Shown here: positions 8,001 through 16,513 of the stretch, piece after piece
Layout: every line of letters starts with the position of its first letter
Numbering within the stretch: position 1 is the stretch's first letter
NCBI GenBank assembly: GCA_934433485.1
Contig: CAKRZR010000002.1
Span: 1 to 64,000, forward strand
Direction of reading: 5' to 3'
DNA length: 64,000 nucleotides
DNA from: an uncultured Eubacteriales bacterium
GTDB lineage: Bacteria; Bacillota; Clostridia; Oscillospirales; CAG-272
Notes under the pieces: model-generated
What the model was told of the DNA's origin: nothing
Databases searched by the model: none
The model's input: only the letters and a program-made list of their open reading frames with translations
Position numbers and translations under genes: made by a program

Positions 8001-11000
8001 GAGATTTTCTCCGGTCTGCACCGTACGCCATGCCGCGATCGCCTGTCCGTTTTCATTGACGGCGATCACGGGAGAGATCTCCGCGGTACCGTTTTCGGTC
8101 AGGCGTGTGATCTGCCATTCGCTGCCGTTCCAGAGAGAGGCGGTGACCTCCAGACCGTTTAGCAGCGTCGTCTGCTCCTCCGTTGTCAGCGCGGAACCGG
8201 GCGCCAGATCGAGTGTCGCGGATTCCCGCAACCAGATCGCGCCGGTGAAATCGGCTGTGCCGTCCACGGAAAGCGCGCTGTCGCCGTAGCCGGAGAAGCC
8301 GCCGTCCGGGAGTTCTTTACCGTAGTCAGTGTTGTAGCTTTCGGAATAATACACCTTGTTTGTACTGCCAGTTCCCCATAAATGGAGCGCCATCGACCCG
8401 TCGTCATTCAGATACGGATTGGCAAGCGGGAGCGCGCCTTTCACGAGCGTACTGAACATGTCGACGACAAAACCTTCCGCTCTGCGTATGCCGCGTCTGC
8501 CGCTATTTGCTCCGCCGACCCAGGTGGAGTTCGCGTCGTTCTGCAGATACACGCTGTAGTCTGTGATCGTTACGCGGTCGTCCTCCTGTACCACGGTATA
8601 TGTCGGTACAGCGGAGAGCGTGTAGGATTCCGTTTCCGTCGAATAATCGTAGCCGGTACTGCCGAGGCCGCTTTCCGCCTCGTCCCAGTACTTTTTGATG
8701 CCCTCGAAGCTGTTGAATCTCCATTGATTCTGGAACGCAAGCGATACAACCGTGATCTCCGTGACTACAGGACCAAGCCCGAGTGCCGCGCGGATGCCCG
8801 CTTCCCCGTTCAGCTGGAGGTACTGTCCCTTCAGATCTCTTTCCTCTGTATTTTTCAGATATTTCCGCGTCAGGAACCAGTTGTCGTTGTTGATCTCAAT
8901 GGTGCCGAACACGCCGATTTTCGCGGTATAGCCCTTGTCGTGTCCGACGCCGCCGAAGAATTCAAAGTACGCGTTGATACGCAGCGCGGTCAGATAATCG
9001 TTGACGGCACGCGCGGTATCGTCGTCCCATTCCAGTCCAAGCTGCTCGGCATAGCGAACCGCCGTCTTGAAATCGACCGTCGCGCCGCCGCGCACCTTGA
9101 TGCTGACCGTGAAGATCGGAATGCCGAACGGCTCGATATTGAACGTCTTTTCGTATTCGAGCTGTCCGCCAGCCGTGAAGCCTCCGCCGGTCGTGAGGAC
9201 CTCCCACTGTCCCTTATCGAAATTGTAGCGGATCTCGGTTTCGAGGAAGCCCTCCAGCACCAGCATGATCGGCAGACCGATGGCACTGGACACAGCACCG
9301 TAGAGATTGCTGCGATCGTCAAAATAGGAGCCGTCCGCCATTGCCTGGAAGTCGCTGACCGTGAATGTGTCGTTGACCTGTCCGATACAGCTGTCCAGAT
9401 CCTGCCACATATAGTTTGGCTCTACGGAAATGCCATGCTCGTCGTACGAAAGATCCTCGAGCTTTGTAGTATTGATACCGGTCCAGAAGTAGCCGGAAAA
9501 GCGTGTCGGATCCTCCGTCGGCATCAGAACCGCGCGCACCAGTCCTGCTTCACCGCCCATTTTGGCGAGGAAGGACAGCGCGTCGTTGAACATAAAGTCG
9601 GAGCCCTCGTTGACAAGATCATATTTGGTATCCGCGCCGCCAACTCTGCCGTAGATGGCGAGATTCGTCATCAGGGAGAGGAGCGACGGGGAATGCTCGA
9701 CCTTTTCGATCGCGTTCATGTCGACCAGTCCGAACGGCAGCGGGATGGTCTGCCAGAGACTGCCGTCCGCGCGGTAGAGCACCGCCTCCACGCTCGTTTT
9801 CTGATGCGCCGTATAGGAAACAAACGTATCCGCGTTGAGGGTGGAAACGTTTGTCACGAGCGGGATCGAGGAGAACGGATACGAGGAATCGCGCACCGTC
9901 CGTTTTTCCTGCTCCGGCACTGCGACCGCGGTTTCCTGCGCACGGAGCGTAAGCTGTGTCTTTACATCGGTCAGATCGTCGGTGCCCCAGAGCATGACGG
10001 TCGTCTCCAAAAGCACCTCCGGATAGTTTGCGCTCGGACCGACCACACCGGTGTGATCGCGTACGGAGATCTGCCTGCCGGTGTGATAGTCGATCTTCTG
10101 TGCGGTGATGAACGGCTTGACACCCTCCGCCGCCCGCAGGGTCACGATGTTTTCACCGGAGCGCATGGCGTCGCGTGTGTTCAGGCTGCCGTTTACGGTG
10201 ATGATCTCCGGCTGATAGGTATCCCCGGCGAACTGTACCTCAAAGACAAACGCGAGCATATCGCCGACGCCGACCGGATCGGGATCGTTTTCAGTGGTGA
10301 ACTGCGCTATATCCATGTGCACACGCAGTACGCCGTTCACGTCGGTGTGGTAGGTCTGCGTGGTTTTGCCGTCCAGAGACGCGGTTTCACCCTCGGATTT
10401 TGCAAACATAGCGTCCGCACAGTACGCGTCGTCACGGTTCTCTGCGTAGATGCTGTTCCTGTACACGCCGCCGCGCAGGAAAACATCCGCGTTCGCGTAG
10501 GGTGTACCGTCCGGCCTCAGGAGCGTGATCTCCGCCGTCGCGGCAAGGCGCAGGGACAGTGCGTTCATCAGGTACAGTTCCCCGATCGCACCATCGCCTT
10601 CGCCGCTTTTGAGACTGCTCTGCGCAAAGGTGCCGCGATAGGCGACGCCACTTTGCATGCTGGCGGTCTGCAAATCGGATGCGATGCCGTTTGGCTCATA
10701 CAGCGCGAGAGAACCGTCCGCGTTCGAGGTCACGGTATGCGCCGCGCCGGTTTTGTCCGTATAATGGAGCGTGGTTTCGACAGCGGGGGTGAACTGGAAG
10801 AGATAAAGCTGATCGCGGAGTCGTTCCACGTTGACTTGTACGCTGTCGGTAAGGCTGTCCACTCCGTTGTGCGTTGCAGTAACGATATTTGTGCCGCTGC
10901 GGATACCGGAGAGCAGCATGACGATCTGCGGCAGATACGCGGTATAGGTGAATCGCTCGAGCGGTTCATAGAGACTGCCGCGCTTGTAATTCACAGTGAC

Positions 11001-14000
11001 GGCGCGGTTCAGCTCGTCGACGATCTCACGCCCACTGCCTGTGGATGTTTCCCAACGGATTCTGTCATCGAGGATGCTCCAGTCCGCACCCGTCGTGTCC
11101 ACGGAAATCGTGTCGATGAGGGAGAGCTCGCTGCGCAGTCCGGCGATGGCGTACGCGTCTGTCAAACCGTCGATGGTCTTACCCGCGTAGCTGGTGACGG
11201 TCGGACTTGTCGAAGTGGCGCTTTCGGCCACACGGTTGGCAAGCGTCACGGAATCGACGTCCTCACCGCCGACGAGCAGACGCAGCGCGTCGGAATTGTA
11301 CACCGTGATCGTGGCGGAGTCGGTGCTCCACGTGGGATCCGCACTGTTCTTTGCCCGTACGGTGACAATATAGGTTTCCTTGAACGCCGGCGTTTCCGGC
11401 TGCAGCGTATACGAACCGGTGAAGGTCAGCTCCGCTGTTTTTTCACCCACCTCCGCAGTGGAATAGATTTCTTTGCCATCCTTTTCTATACGGAACGAGA
11501 ATGCCGCGTCTTTGTTCGTTTCAATGTCAAAGTTTTCAACTTTCCATGTAAGCGGGATCGTCTCATGCGCGGTAAACTGCGTATCGGTCAATCCGATAAG
11601 GGTCACAACCGCTGCTTTCGCACGGACGAGGATGTACGCCGTGGTCTCCATGGAAATGGTCTGGCTGTCCACGATGGCTGTGGCGGAGAGCGTCAGCGTA
11701 TAGGACGGCGTGCTGCCGGCGGAAATGGTATCGAGAATACCTGCCGGAATGGTCACACTGCCGCCGCCGCGCTCCAGCTCCGTCTGCCAGATCGGCGCAC
11801 CGGATGCGGTATTGCCCTGGTACAGCTTTGCTGTGATCTTCTCGTCAAGCGGCGCGTAATCGTCCAGATTGGAAACAAAGCGTATGACCTGCGCTTCCCC
11901 GTTCTGGGCGATAAACGTGTTGGCGTTCTGCGGAATTGAGAGGATCGGGCGGTTGCCTGCCTTGACGGTCACCTTAATTGCACCGGATGCCACGGTATGC
12001 TGCGCCGTATCCTCGGTGCCGTTTTTCGCCATAAGATAGATCTTCGCCGTACCTTCCGCGACAAGATCCACCGTTACCGTATGATTATTCACCAGTGTCC
12101 CGGAGCTATTGGACGAATGGATGGCAAGCACCGTGGGATCGCTTGACACCCAATAGAATTGATCGTCGCTCGTATAAGTATACTGTGCGGACGGTTTTTT
12201 TGTCGCCGTAAACTGCGGCATGGTGCCGTCGCCGAGGAAGATGGTGCCGTCCACACCGGAGTACCAGCGATCGACAGAAAGCGTATACGCACTCTCGTCC
12301 GCTTTGATGATGCCTTTTTGCGTAAACGTCGCATACTTGCCGTAGTAGAGCGCGTCGTTTATGTACAGCTCCGCCGTGTGATCGACCGTCGTATCGCCGT
12401 AGAGGGCGGTAAGCGGGATCTCGGCATAGAAGGAGAGCGTTTTGTTGTCGCCTGTGCCTTCTCTCTTGATTGACAGGGGATATTTCGTGGATTTGTCTCC
12501 GTCGAGGACGATCTGCATTGCGCCTTTGTCAAGATCTGCCCACATGTTCTGGAACACCGTGCTGTTGTTTATCTCCACGGTCACGATCGCCTTGGTGAGA
12601 TCGTTTTCGTCGATCGCCGCGGTGATGGCGGTAATACCGTCCTGCGGGCGCGCGCTGACGATCTGCCCTTTGGCGAGGGTGGTGCGAAATTCCTGGTACG
12701 CAAGACCTGTGCTGTTTGCAAAGGCGTTGCCGCACACGTCCTCACAGGTGCTGCCTGCCCGGGTGGTTACACCAAGCACCTCGATCCGGGTACTGTCCGC
12801 ACCCTGCACTTCATACATGAATGTTCTCATGTTGGAGATTTTTTCCGCATCACGCTTTATACTGCCAATCGTCTTACGCTTTACGCTGCCAATCGTCGCA
12901 TCATCTCTCGCGTCCGTCAGGCTTGCAAGCTGCATCGTACCGTCTCCGGAGGCACAGATGAGCTTGTAATCCCCTGTCACAGGCTCCGAAAACTCTACCG
13001 TGATCGGGATCCGGTCACCGGGATAATATGTCGTTTCTCCATCACCGGTAATGTGGATCGCCTTGATAGTAGGCGCGGTACTGTCCAGCAGCTTGTAGGT
13101 ACCAGTGCAGATAAGATACTGGAGCGCATCCTTTGTAGATTCCTCCGACAGTACGGTTTCGTTCAATTGCCAGTTTGTATTGAGAACAATCGGACGATCT
13201 ATTCTGCTCCCTCGCGTAAACGGCACATTGATTTTTGTGAACCGATAGATCTGCGAATCGTTCACCAACTGATTGTAGAACGTCTCCGCAGTGATGGTTT
13301 TCCTGCCGATCGTCACAGAACCGCTTGCATTGTAGGTATCCTGGCTGCAATACGCCGCCGCGAGCGCCTGTCCATATGCGGGATAATTTGTCAGCATACT
13401 TTCCGCAACAATATTATACGACTCATACGCAATATCCATCTGATATCGCTTGCCGTCCTCCACATAGTACAGCCTCGGACGCCAGTCAGATAGACGTCCT
13501 CTGAGAGATCCTTCTTCTCCCACAATAGAAACATCGGTGAGCTGAAGCATTGGCTGCTTGTCGCCCACGCCATAATATACAGCCTGATTCAGAAGCTTTT
13601 CCCATGCTGTGTCTGATGCGGCGTCTGCAACCTCCGGTATCGTAAAGGAGAGATACCCGTCAGCTTCCGTCACCTCTGTGTATGTATGATATTGATCGTC
13701 CGCATTCAGTGTCGCGACATACGCATCCCTCTCCGTGGACGTAGAGTCGCCGCTATGCACCACACGATCCGTTGCTACCTTTCCGCCTTCCCGGACCAGG
13801 CGCACGATCGGAGACTGTGTATCGCTGTCCGTAATGCCGAACACCGCCTGTCCCGCACACGGTGTCGCGCCATCCGTGATACGGCACATGAACACAAAAT
13901 CTTCCGCACCGTCCCAAAGCACAGGACCACTGCCAGCCAGACCCGACATAACTGTACGGATGGAGGAAATATCTACCGAAAAAATAATCTCACTTTTCCC

Positions 14001-14117
14001 TTTCGACATCGAAAACTCGGAAAAACGATTGCGTGCAGGATTGTTTACATTCGGAGCGATGTACTTCACAGAACAATCCCGCTTCCATTTTGATGTCACA
14101 CGGAGCAGAAATCTCAT
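5034..14117 (-). CDS. Giant SLH-domain surface protein, main reading frame (5' end displaced by a frameshift)
   Basis: An open frame of 3,027 codons. Its true sequence starts near 14,075, where the upstream frame (13990-14631) must shift into it; the first residues before that point are out of frame. The joined protein would be about 3,200 residues with a signal peptide. Most of it is repetitive beta-sandwich surface-protein sequence (Ig-like, bacterial-adhesin-like). A CARDB-like domain (VNMTVTNDGYDVIRSLTVQI) and a cadherin-like beta-sandwich (ATVTIDGVPAENGTASVRV) follow, then one InlB-type repeat (FRTNGGTSIAS...EGYLFDGWYLD...LYAGW). Three SLH domains end it in the last ~185 residues (for example YADVAEDAWYAEAVAW, FVDVTADDWFYSDV, AEIAAILHRF). 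SLH domains bind pyruvylated wall polymers, so it should be displayed on the wall. Its ligand is unknown. Confidence 0.85.
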   Translation of the reverse strand: MRFLLRVTSKWKRDCSVKYIAPNVNNPARNRFSEFSMSKGKSEIIFSVDISSIRTVMSGLAGSGPVLWDGAEDFVFMCRITDGATPCAGQAVFGITDSDTQSPIVRLVREGGKVATDRVVHSGDSTSTERDAYVATLNADDQYHTYTEVTEADGYLSFTIPEVADAASDTAWEKLLNQAVYYGVGDKQPMLQLTDVSIVGEEGSLRGRLSDWRPRLYYVEDGKRYQMDIAYESYNIVAESMLTNYPAYGQALAAAYCSQDTYNASGSVTIGRKTITAETFYNQLVNDSQIYRFTKINVPFTRGSRIDRPIVLNTNWQLNETVLSEESTKDALQYLICTGTYKLLDSTAPTIKAIHITGDGETTYYPGDRIPITVEFSEPVTGDYKLICASGDGTMQLASLTDARDDATIGSVKRKTIGSIKRDAEKISNMRTFMYEVQGADSTRIEVLGVTTRAGSTCEDVCGNAFANSTGLAYQEFRTTLAKGQIVSARPQDGITAITAAIDENDLTKAIVTVEINNSTVFQNMWADLDKGAMQIVLDGDKSTKYPLSIKREGTGDNKTLSFYAEIPLTALYGDTTVDHTAELYINDALYYGKYATFTQKGIIKADESAYTLSVDRWYSGVDGTIFLGDGTMPQFTATKKPSAQYTYTSDDQFYWVSSDPTVLAIHSSNSSGTLVNNHTVTVDLVAEGTAKIYLMAKNGTEDTAQHTVASGAIKVTVKAGNRPILSIPQNANTFIAQNGEAQVIRFVSNLDDYAPLDEKITAKLYQGNTASGAPIWQTELERGGGSVTIPAGILDTISAGSTPSYTLTLSATAIVDSQTISMETTAYILVRAKAAVVTLIGLTDTQFTAHETIPLTWKVENFDIETNKDAAFSFRIEKDGKEIYSTAEVGEKTAELTFTGSYTLQPETPAFKETYIVTVRAKNSADPTWSTDSATITVYNSDALRLLVGGEDVDSVTLANRVAESATSTSPTVTSYAGKTIDGLTDAYAIAGLRSELSLIDTISVDTTGADWSILDDRIRWETSTGSGREIVDELNRAVTVNYKRGSLYEPLERFTYTAYLPQIVMLLSGIRSGTNIVTATHNGVDSLTDSVQVNVERLRDQLYLFQFTPAVETTLHYTDKTGAAHTVTSNADGSLALYEPNGIASDLQTASMQSGVAYRGTFAQSSLKSGEGDGAIGELYLMNALSLRLAATAEITLLRPDGTPYANADVFLRGGVYRNSIYAENRDDAYCADAMFAKSEGETASLDGKTTQTYHTDVNGVLRVHMDIAQFTTENDPDPVGVGDMLAFVFEVQFAGDTYQPEIITVNGSLNTRDAMRSGENIVTLRAAEGVKPFITAQKIDYHTGRQISVRDHTGVVGPSANYPEVLLETTVMLWGTDDLTDVKTQLTLRAQETAVAVPEQEKRTVRDSSYPFSSIPLVTNVSTLNADTFVSYTAHQKTSVEAVLYRADGSLWQTIPLPFGLVDMNAIEKVEHSPSLLSLMTNLAIYGRVGGADTKYDLVNEGSDFMFNDALSFLAKMGGEAGLVRAVLMPTEDPTRFSGYFWTGINTTKLEDLSYDEHGISVEPNYMWQDLDSCIGQVNDTFTVSDFQAMADGSYFDDRSNLYGAVSSAIGLPIMLVLEGFLETEIRYNFDKGQWEVLTTGGGFTAGGQLEYEKTFNIEPFGIPIFTVSIKVRGGATVDFKTAVRYAEQLGLEWDDDTARAVNDYLTALRINAYFEFFGGVGHDKGYTAKIGVFGTIEINNDNWFLTRKYLKNTEERDLKGQYLQLNGEAGIRAALGLGPVVTEITVVSLAFQNQWRFNSFEGIKKYWDEAESGLGSTGYDYSTETESYTLSAVPTYTVVQEDDRVTITDYSVYLQNDANSTWVGGANSGRRGIRRAEGFVVDMFSTLVKGALPLANPYLNDDGSMALHLWGTGSTNKVYYSESYNTDYGKELPDGGFSGYGDSALSVDGTADFTGAIWLRESATLDLAPGSALTTEEQTTLLNGLEVTASLWNGSEWQITRLTENGTAEISPVIAVNENGQAIAAWRTVQTGENLFSFDSDRIAYRIYDGKTWSAETYTLYNGSSGGVTALSAKLLDDGTAAIAYSLDDGEVYYALVYTASSEPEDDTRVIRATTNDYADDSPMLTKTVIEGDEVFVLGWRSVQNVADTENGGGETADICLRVFDKTGAPRNDFPESLANAVDMTAFDGKFTFAGGINNIAALSILWNDAGAGKADNDVIRAVKICKFGNTYALSAPLTVREMPEKTVVDHMDAFSNDGKTIGTLILATTFGTDEETIAYSYTYTDENGEKHTYTGEGAFPSEESSIYYSVTPLWNRISVDALTVDYTTLAKNAYVPVNMTVTNDGYDVIRSLTVQIDGAAKQSFAGLNLLPGKSTTISVIAQTGDTIRDMDYRVTASYESKGTVEETGTLYLDYPDVGISRLQVTSEQERNRTLLATLYNQSPVAIDNGSRRVVLGVYSDPECTSALDGKYFVDGTNGQAYTVAISDADSLAAIDNGGYAHEIRFDIGTYIRDAGLTEIPAAGVTLFVAAKIEKPDGNKWQTMPEADVLNNQKNLTLESLLTRHDNLPVTTTVETAVTEGATTATVTLRNNSLKERPAGVLIVSLLSADGRVLETYRYDVDGLAGEEIVKRDVPFTQNGDRVIARYSEVITDETQSDNADAAVISIDGLPLTLADFDANDRATLEASSGQYLLTVIPAHKDATVTIDGVPAENGTASVRVPIGGTTVTVTITAADGVTTRTYTISLTNDERWINPLPDAADMDFCRVTFRTNGGTSIASVSRLAGTWLSLSGYTPTREGYLFDGWYLDAALTMPVTELRLTKDVTLYAGWRQIGTTETPAEGIPFVDVTADDWFYSDVRFVYEKSLMNGTSANRFTPYGTATRAMMATVLWRMAGSPTTAKAAPYADVAEDAWYAEAVAWTTANGIFNGYGDGTFQPDTPVTREQLAAIFHRYAAFTGSDSNTRGDLAPYADGDSVSDWAVDSIRWAIGTGLLRGKGENRLDPTGQATRAEIAAILHRFIGE

Positions 14118-14631
14118 TTTCGCTGCCGTCCAACAGAATCACGCGGATATCCAGAATCTCATGTTCGTTGTAGGTTCTGGTTTTATAGGTAATCCCCAGC
14201 CCGGCGACCTCGTGTCCCGGCGTGACGGTCGCGTTTGCTTCCGCTGTCGTATCGTTCAGCGCGCCGCTTGCCAGAAGATCGAGCTGCGACGCGAGGTCCG
14301 CCATGTGGTATTCAAGCGACAGAGCATTCGCGATCTCCTCCGCCGTCGCCTGTTTGCCCGTTCTGTCCACGGTGACGATGGTGTCCCATTCCTCCTCCGG
14401 ACAGAAGGCAAGCCAATCCTCCAATTCCGCGAGAGACGCAAGCGTATTTCCGTCCTCCAACGTGAACGTGTTGTCCTCAATCAGCTGCCCGTTTTCATCC
14501 GATAAACCGAGCGCGAGCATCTGCATGTACAGCTCTTCCTCCGCCACGACCGGACGCGCAAATATGCCGGTGGGCAGCATGCCGCAGAGCATACAGAAAG
14601 CGATAAACAGGCTCAATAACCGTTTTTTCAT
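13990..14631 (-). CDS. N-terminal part of the giant SLH protein, cut off by a frameshift
   Basis: This frame carries the real start of the giant surface protein. ATG 14631 has AGGGAG 8 bases upstream, and the first residues, MKKRLLSLFIAFCMLCGMLP, form a signal peptide probably cleaved after IFA. About 185 residues follow that continue naturally into the neighbouring frame: after ...DIKMEAGL (near 14,075) this frame becomes Cys-rich, implausible sequence ending at 13990, while the +1 frame continues with SVKYIAPNVNNPARNRFSEF. Removing one base (or adding two) between about 14,066 and 14,080 restores one frame of about 3,199 codons. This may be a sequencing error, phase variation or recent decay. 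Confidence 0.85.
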   Translation of the reverse strand: MKKRLLSLFIAFCMLCGMLPTGIFARPVVAEEELYMQMLALGLSDENGQLIEDNTFTLEDGNTLASLAELEDWLAFCPEEEWDTIVTVDRTGKQATAEEIANALSLEYHMADLASQLDLLASGALNDTTAEANATVTPGHEVAGLGITYKTRTYNEHEILDIRVILLDGSENEISAPCDIKMEAGLFCEVHRSECKQSCTQSFFRVFDVEREK

Positions 14632-14726
14632 TTCAAACTCCCTTACATTTTTGCCGTAGAAGCGCCGCACATCGTCGTTTCACACGTACGGACTTCTTGT
14701 TTTTCCTTGATTTTCCCCAAAAAGTG

Positions 14727-15044
14727 CTATTTCGGATCTTCGCCGTGCCGGTGACTCTCGCGGTACCGGATGCAAAGCAGGGTTATGCTCACGCCCAGCG
14801 CAAACGCCGCAATCCCAACAACGACATACGCACCGGCGCCGTCCCGCAGAAGCACCGTGCCGTATCCGCCATGCACCATCGATACGCCCGGCGTCTGTTC
14901 GGTGCAGAGAATCCAGGAAACGCAGCAGATGCAAAGAACACAGACGATACCGAGCCACGCATTGACGCGCCGACGCCGCCGTTGCTTCCGTTCCCGCAGC
15001 CGCTCATTGATCCGCAGGACACGGTCATGTGTGGATCCGCCCAT
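14727..15044 (-). CDS. Small two-helix membrane protein, unknown function
   Basis: A 105-residue protein with a strong AAAGGAGGAGG ribosome site. Residues 1-27 are very basic (an RERKQRRRRR cluster), followed by two membrane helices (about 29-47 and 72-93) and a short charged tail. The basic N-terminus predicts a cytoplasmic end. It lies between the PrsW-like gene and the giant surface protein on the same strand. Size and topology would fit a small anti-sigma-like or accessory membrane protein, but no motif proves this. Confidence 0.7.
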   Translation of the reverse strand: MGGSTHDRVLRINERLRERKQRRRRRVNAWLGIVCVLCICCVSWILCTEQTPGVSMVHGGYGTVLLRDGAGAYVVVGIAAFALGVSITLLCIRYRESHRHGEDPK

Positions 15045-15131
15045 GAAGCCTCCTCCTTTTCAAAAAGTGTGTTTACTCTATAGAATCCCAAAATTGCGCA
15101 ATCCTTTCAGGGAAAGCAGAAAAAATTTATA

Positions 15132-15175
15132 AAAAAACGCTCACAACCACAGCGTTTCTCTGCGATGTGTGAGCG
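15132..15175 (-). terminator. Terminator after the PrsW-like gene
   Basis: On the minus strand CGCTCACA pairs with TGTGAGCG around an inner GC-rich stem and is followed by seven T residues. It begins 8 bases past the PrsW stop codon and separates the sigma/PrsW operon from the small membrane protein gene. Confidence 0.8.
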
Positions 15176-15183
15176 ATGCTCTG

Positions 15184-15843
15184 TTATATTCCGTTTTTCA
15201 CGCCCATCTCCCGCTTTTTCCGCCTGTTGTACAACTGTGTGCTGACCCATACGATCCCAATGGCTGCCGCGGGAAACACATATCCGGCAATCTGCCAGGG
15301 ACCGGACGCGGAAATGAGCAGGTTGTAGATCGCATGCAGAACGATGGATACGCCGAGGATACCGACGCAGCCGGTCAGCGCGAGCCACTTTTTAGTGAAC
15401 ACGCGCGACAGTCCAAAACCGATAGCGATGCCGCAGAGAATGTGGACTGCACCGGCGGATATGCCGCGGATGAGCACGTACTTCACATCTGCCGCGCCGT
15501 TTTCCGTCAGATAACAGACGTTTTCAAATGTCGCGAATCCCACGGCAATGGCAATGGCGGCGCACGGCAGTCGCTCCGGCTTTGGTTCCCAGACCAGGTA
15601 ATAGAACAGCAGCGCGGCGAGCTTGAGCACCTCCTCGCAGACCGGCGTAATCTCCACGGCAGCCACGATCTCATCCGTGCCGTAATACCGCATGAAAAAG
15701 CCGCTGACATACGCCACAAGGAGACAGGTCGTCATCCCGACCAGGAGAAAGAACACAAATACCCTTTCTCTCTCGCGGGAAAAAAGCAACGAAAACAGCA
15801 GCGGAATGGCAAGGCAGAGATAAATATTCTCAATATAGGTCAT
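15184..15843 (-). CDS. PrsW-family intramembrane metalloprotease
   Basis: A 219-residue polytopic protein whose ATG overlaps the upstream stop codon by 4 bases (ATGA), so translation is coupled. The PrsW/CPBP metal-site motifs are present: CEEVLKL (EExxK), FATFENVCYL (FExxxY), a conserved His in AVHILCGIAIGFGL and HAIYN near the end. In Bacillus subtilis PrsW makes the first cut in the anti-sigma factor RsiW and so releases an ECF sigma factor. Here the gene is two genes downstream of an ECF sigma factor on the same strand, which makes a similar role plausible. The longer open frame upstream of this start is an overlap shadow and was not used. Confidence 0.85.
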   Translation of the reverse strand: MTYIENIYLCLAIPLLFSLLFSRERERVFVFFLLVGMTTCLLVAYVSGFFMRYYGTDEIVAAVEITPVCEEVLKLAALLFYYLVWEPKPERLPCAAIAIAVGFATFENVCYLTENGAADVKYVLIRGISAGAVHILCGIAIGFGLSRVFTKKWLALTGCVGILGVSIVLHAIYNLLISASGPWQIAGYVFPAAAIGIVWVSTQLYNRRKKREMGVKNGI

Positions 15844-16454
15844 GGACGTCTCCCTTCCAGACAGGTGACAGGCAGCAGCGCGACCATATCCGCCGTCAGC
15901 AAAATATCTACAATATAGTACAGTCCAAAATGGCTGTAATCCTCGGTGAAACCGGAGACCACAAACAATGCCACCTGTAAAACCGGAATGCATAGCTGGC
16001 ATAAAGCGCTGATTCTGCCGCCGATCTTCGCACGCAGCTGCCAGAGTGCCAGATACGCATCTCCTCCCGCGACGATGGCAAACGCGCCCTTCACAAGCGG
16101 AGACGGTCCGAACACGCCCACCACGACAGCGGTCGCCGCGACAAGGACGCCGCAGAGCGCCGGAATCGGTGAAAAGCCCACGCGATTTCCCTCCGTATAC
16201 AACAGCTCCCGTGAGAAAAAGAACAGATGCGCCGCAAGCCAGGAAACCTCCGATACATAGAACACCTGCGGCACATATCCGACCAGCGCCAGGTGAAGCA
16301 CATAATATAACGTTCCCAGCGCGAACGAGGTATAGGCGAAGGTCAGGATCCAAAACGACCGTACGCCGGTGCGCAGCGCGAAAAGCATGGCACACAGCGC
16401 AGTGATTGCCAGCACACCTGTCTGAAAAATATTGTCCGCAAGCTCAACCCACAT
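15840..16454 (-). CDS. Polytopic membrane protein next to an ECF sigma factor
   Basis: A 204-residue hydrophobic protein with about six or seven membrane segments and very short loops. I do not recognise the family. It starts 59 bases after the sigma-factor stop and its own stop overlaps the PrsW start. It could be the membrane sensor or anti-sigma component of this operon, but it lacks a visible cytoplasmic anti-sigma domain or zinc motif. Confidence 0.75.
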   Translation of the reverse strand: MWVELADNIFQTGVLAITALCAMLFALRTGVRSFWILTFAYTSFALGTLYYVLHLALVGYVPQVFYVSEVSWLAAHLFFFSRELLYTEGNRVGFSPIPALCGVLVAATAVVVGVFGPSPLVKGAFAIVAGGDAYLALWQLRAKIGGRISALCQLCIPVLQVALFVVSGFTEDYSHFGLYYIVDILLTADMVALLPVTCLEGRRP

Positions 16455-16513
16455 GATCCCGCCGTTTCTCCTATCTCACATGTATTTCCGCCATACTGTG
16501 TCCGCGCCGTTTT

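Noticed and set aside
8382..11939. A 1,185-codon open frame on the plus strand opposite the giant surface protein gene.
   Set aside because: It has no ribosome site and a composition typical of the complement of a GC-rich coding strand (very rich in Arg, His, Gly). It matches no fold, and the minus-strand frame has clear SLH and beta-sandwich domains.
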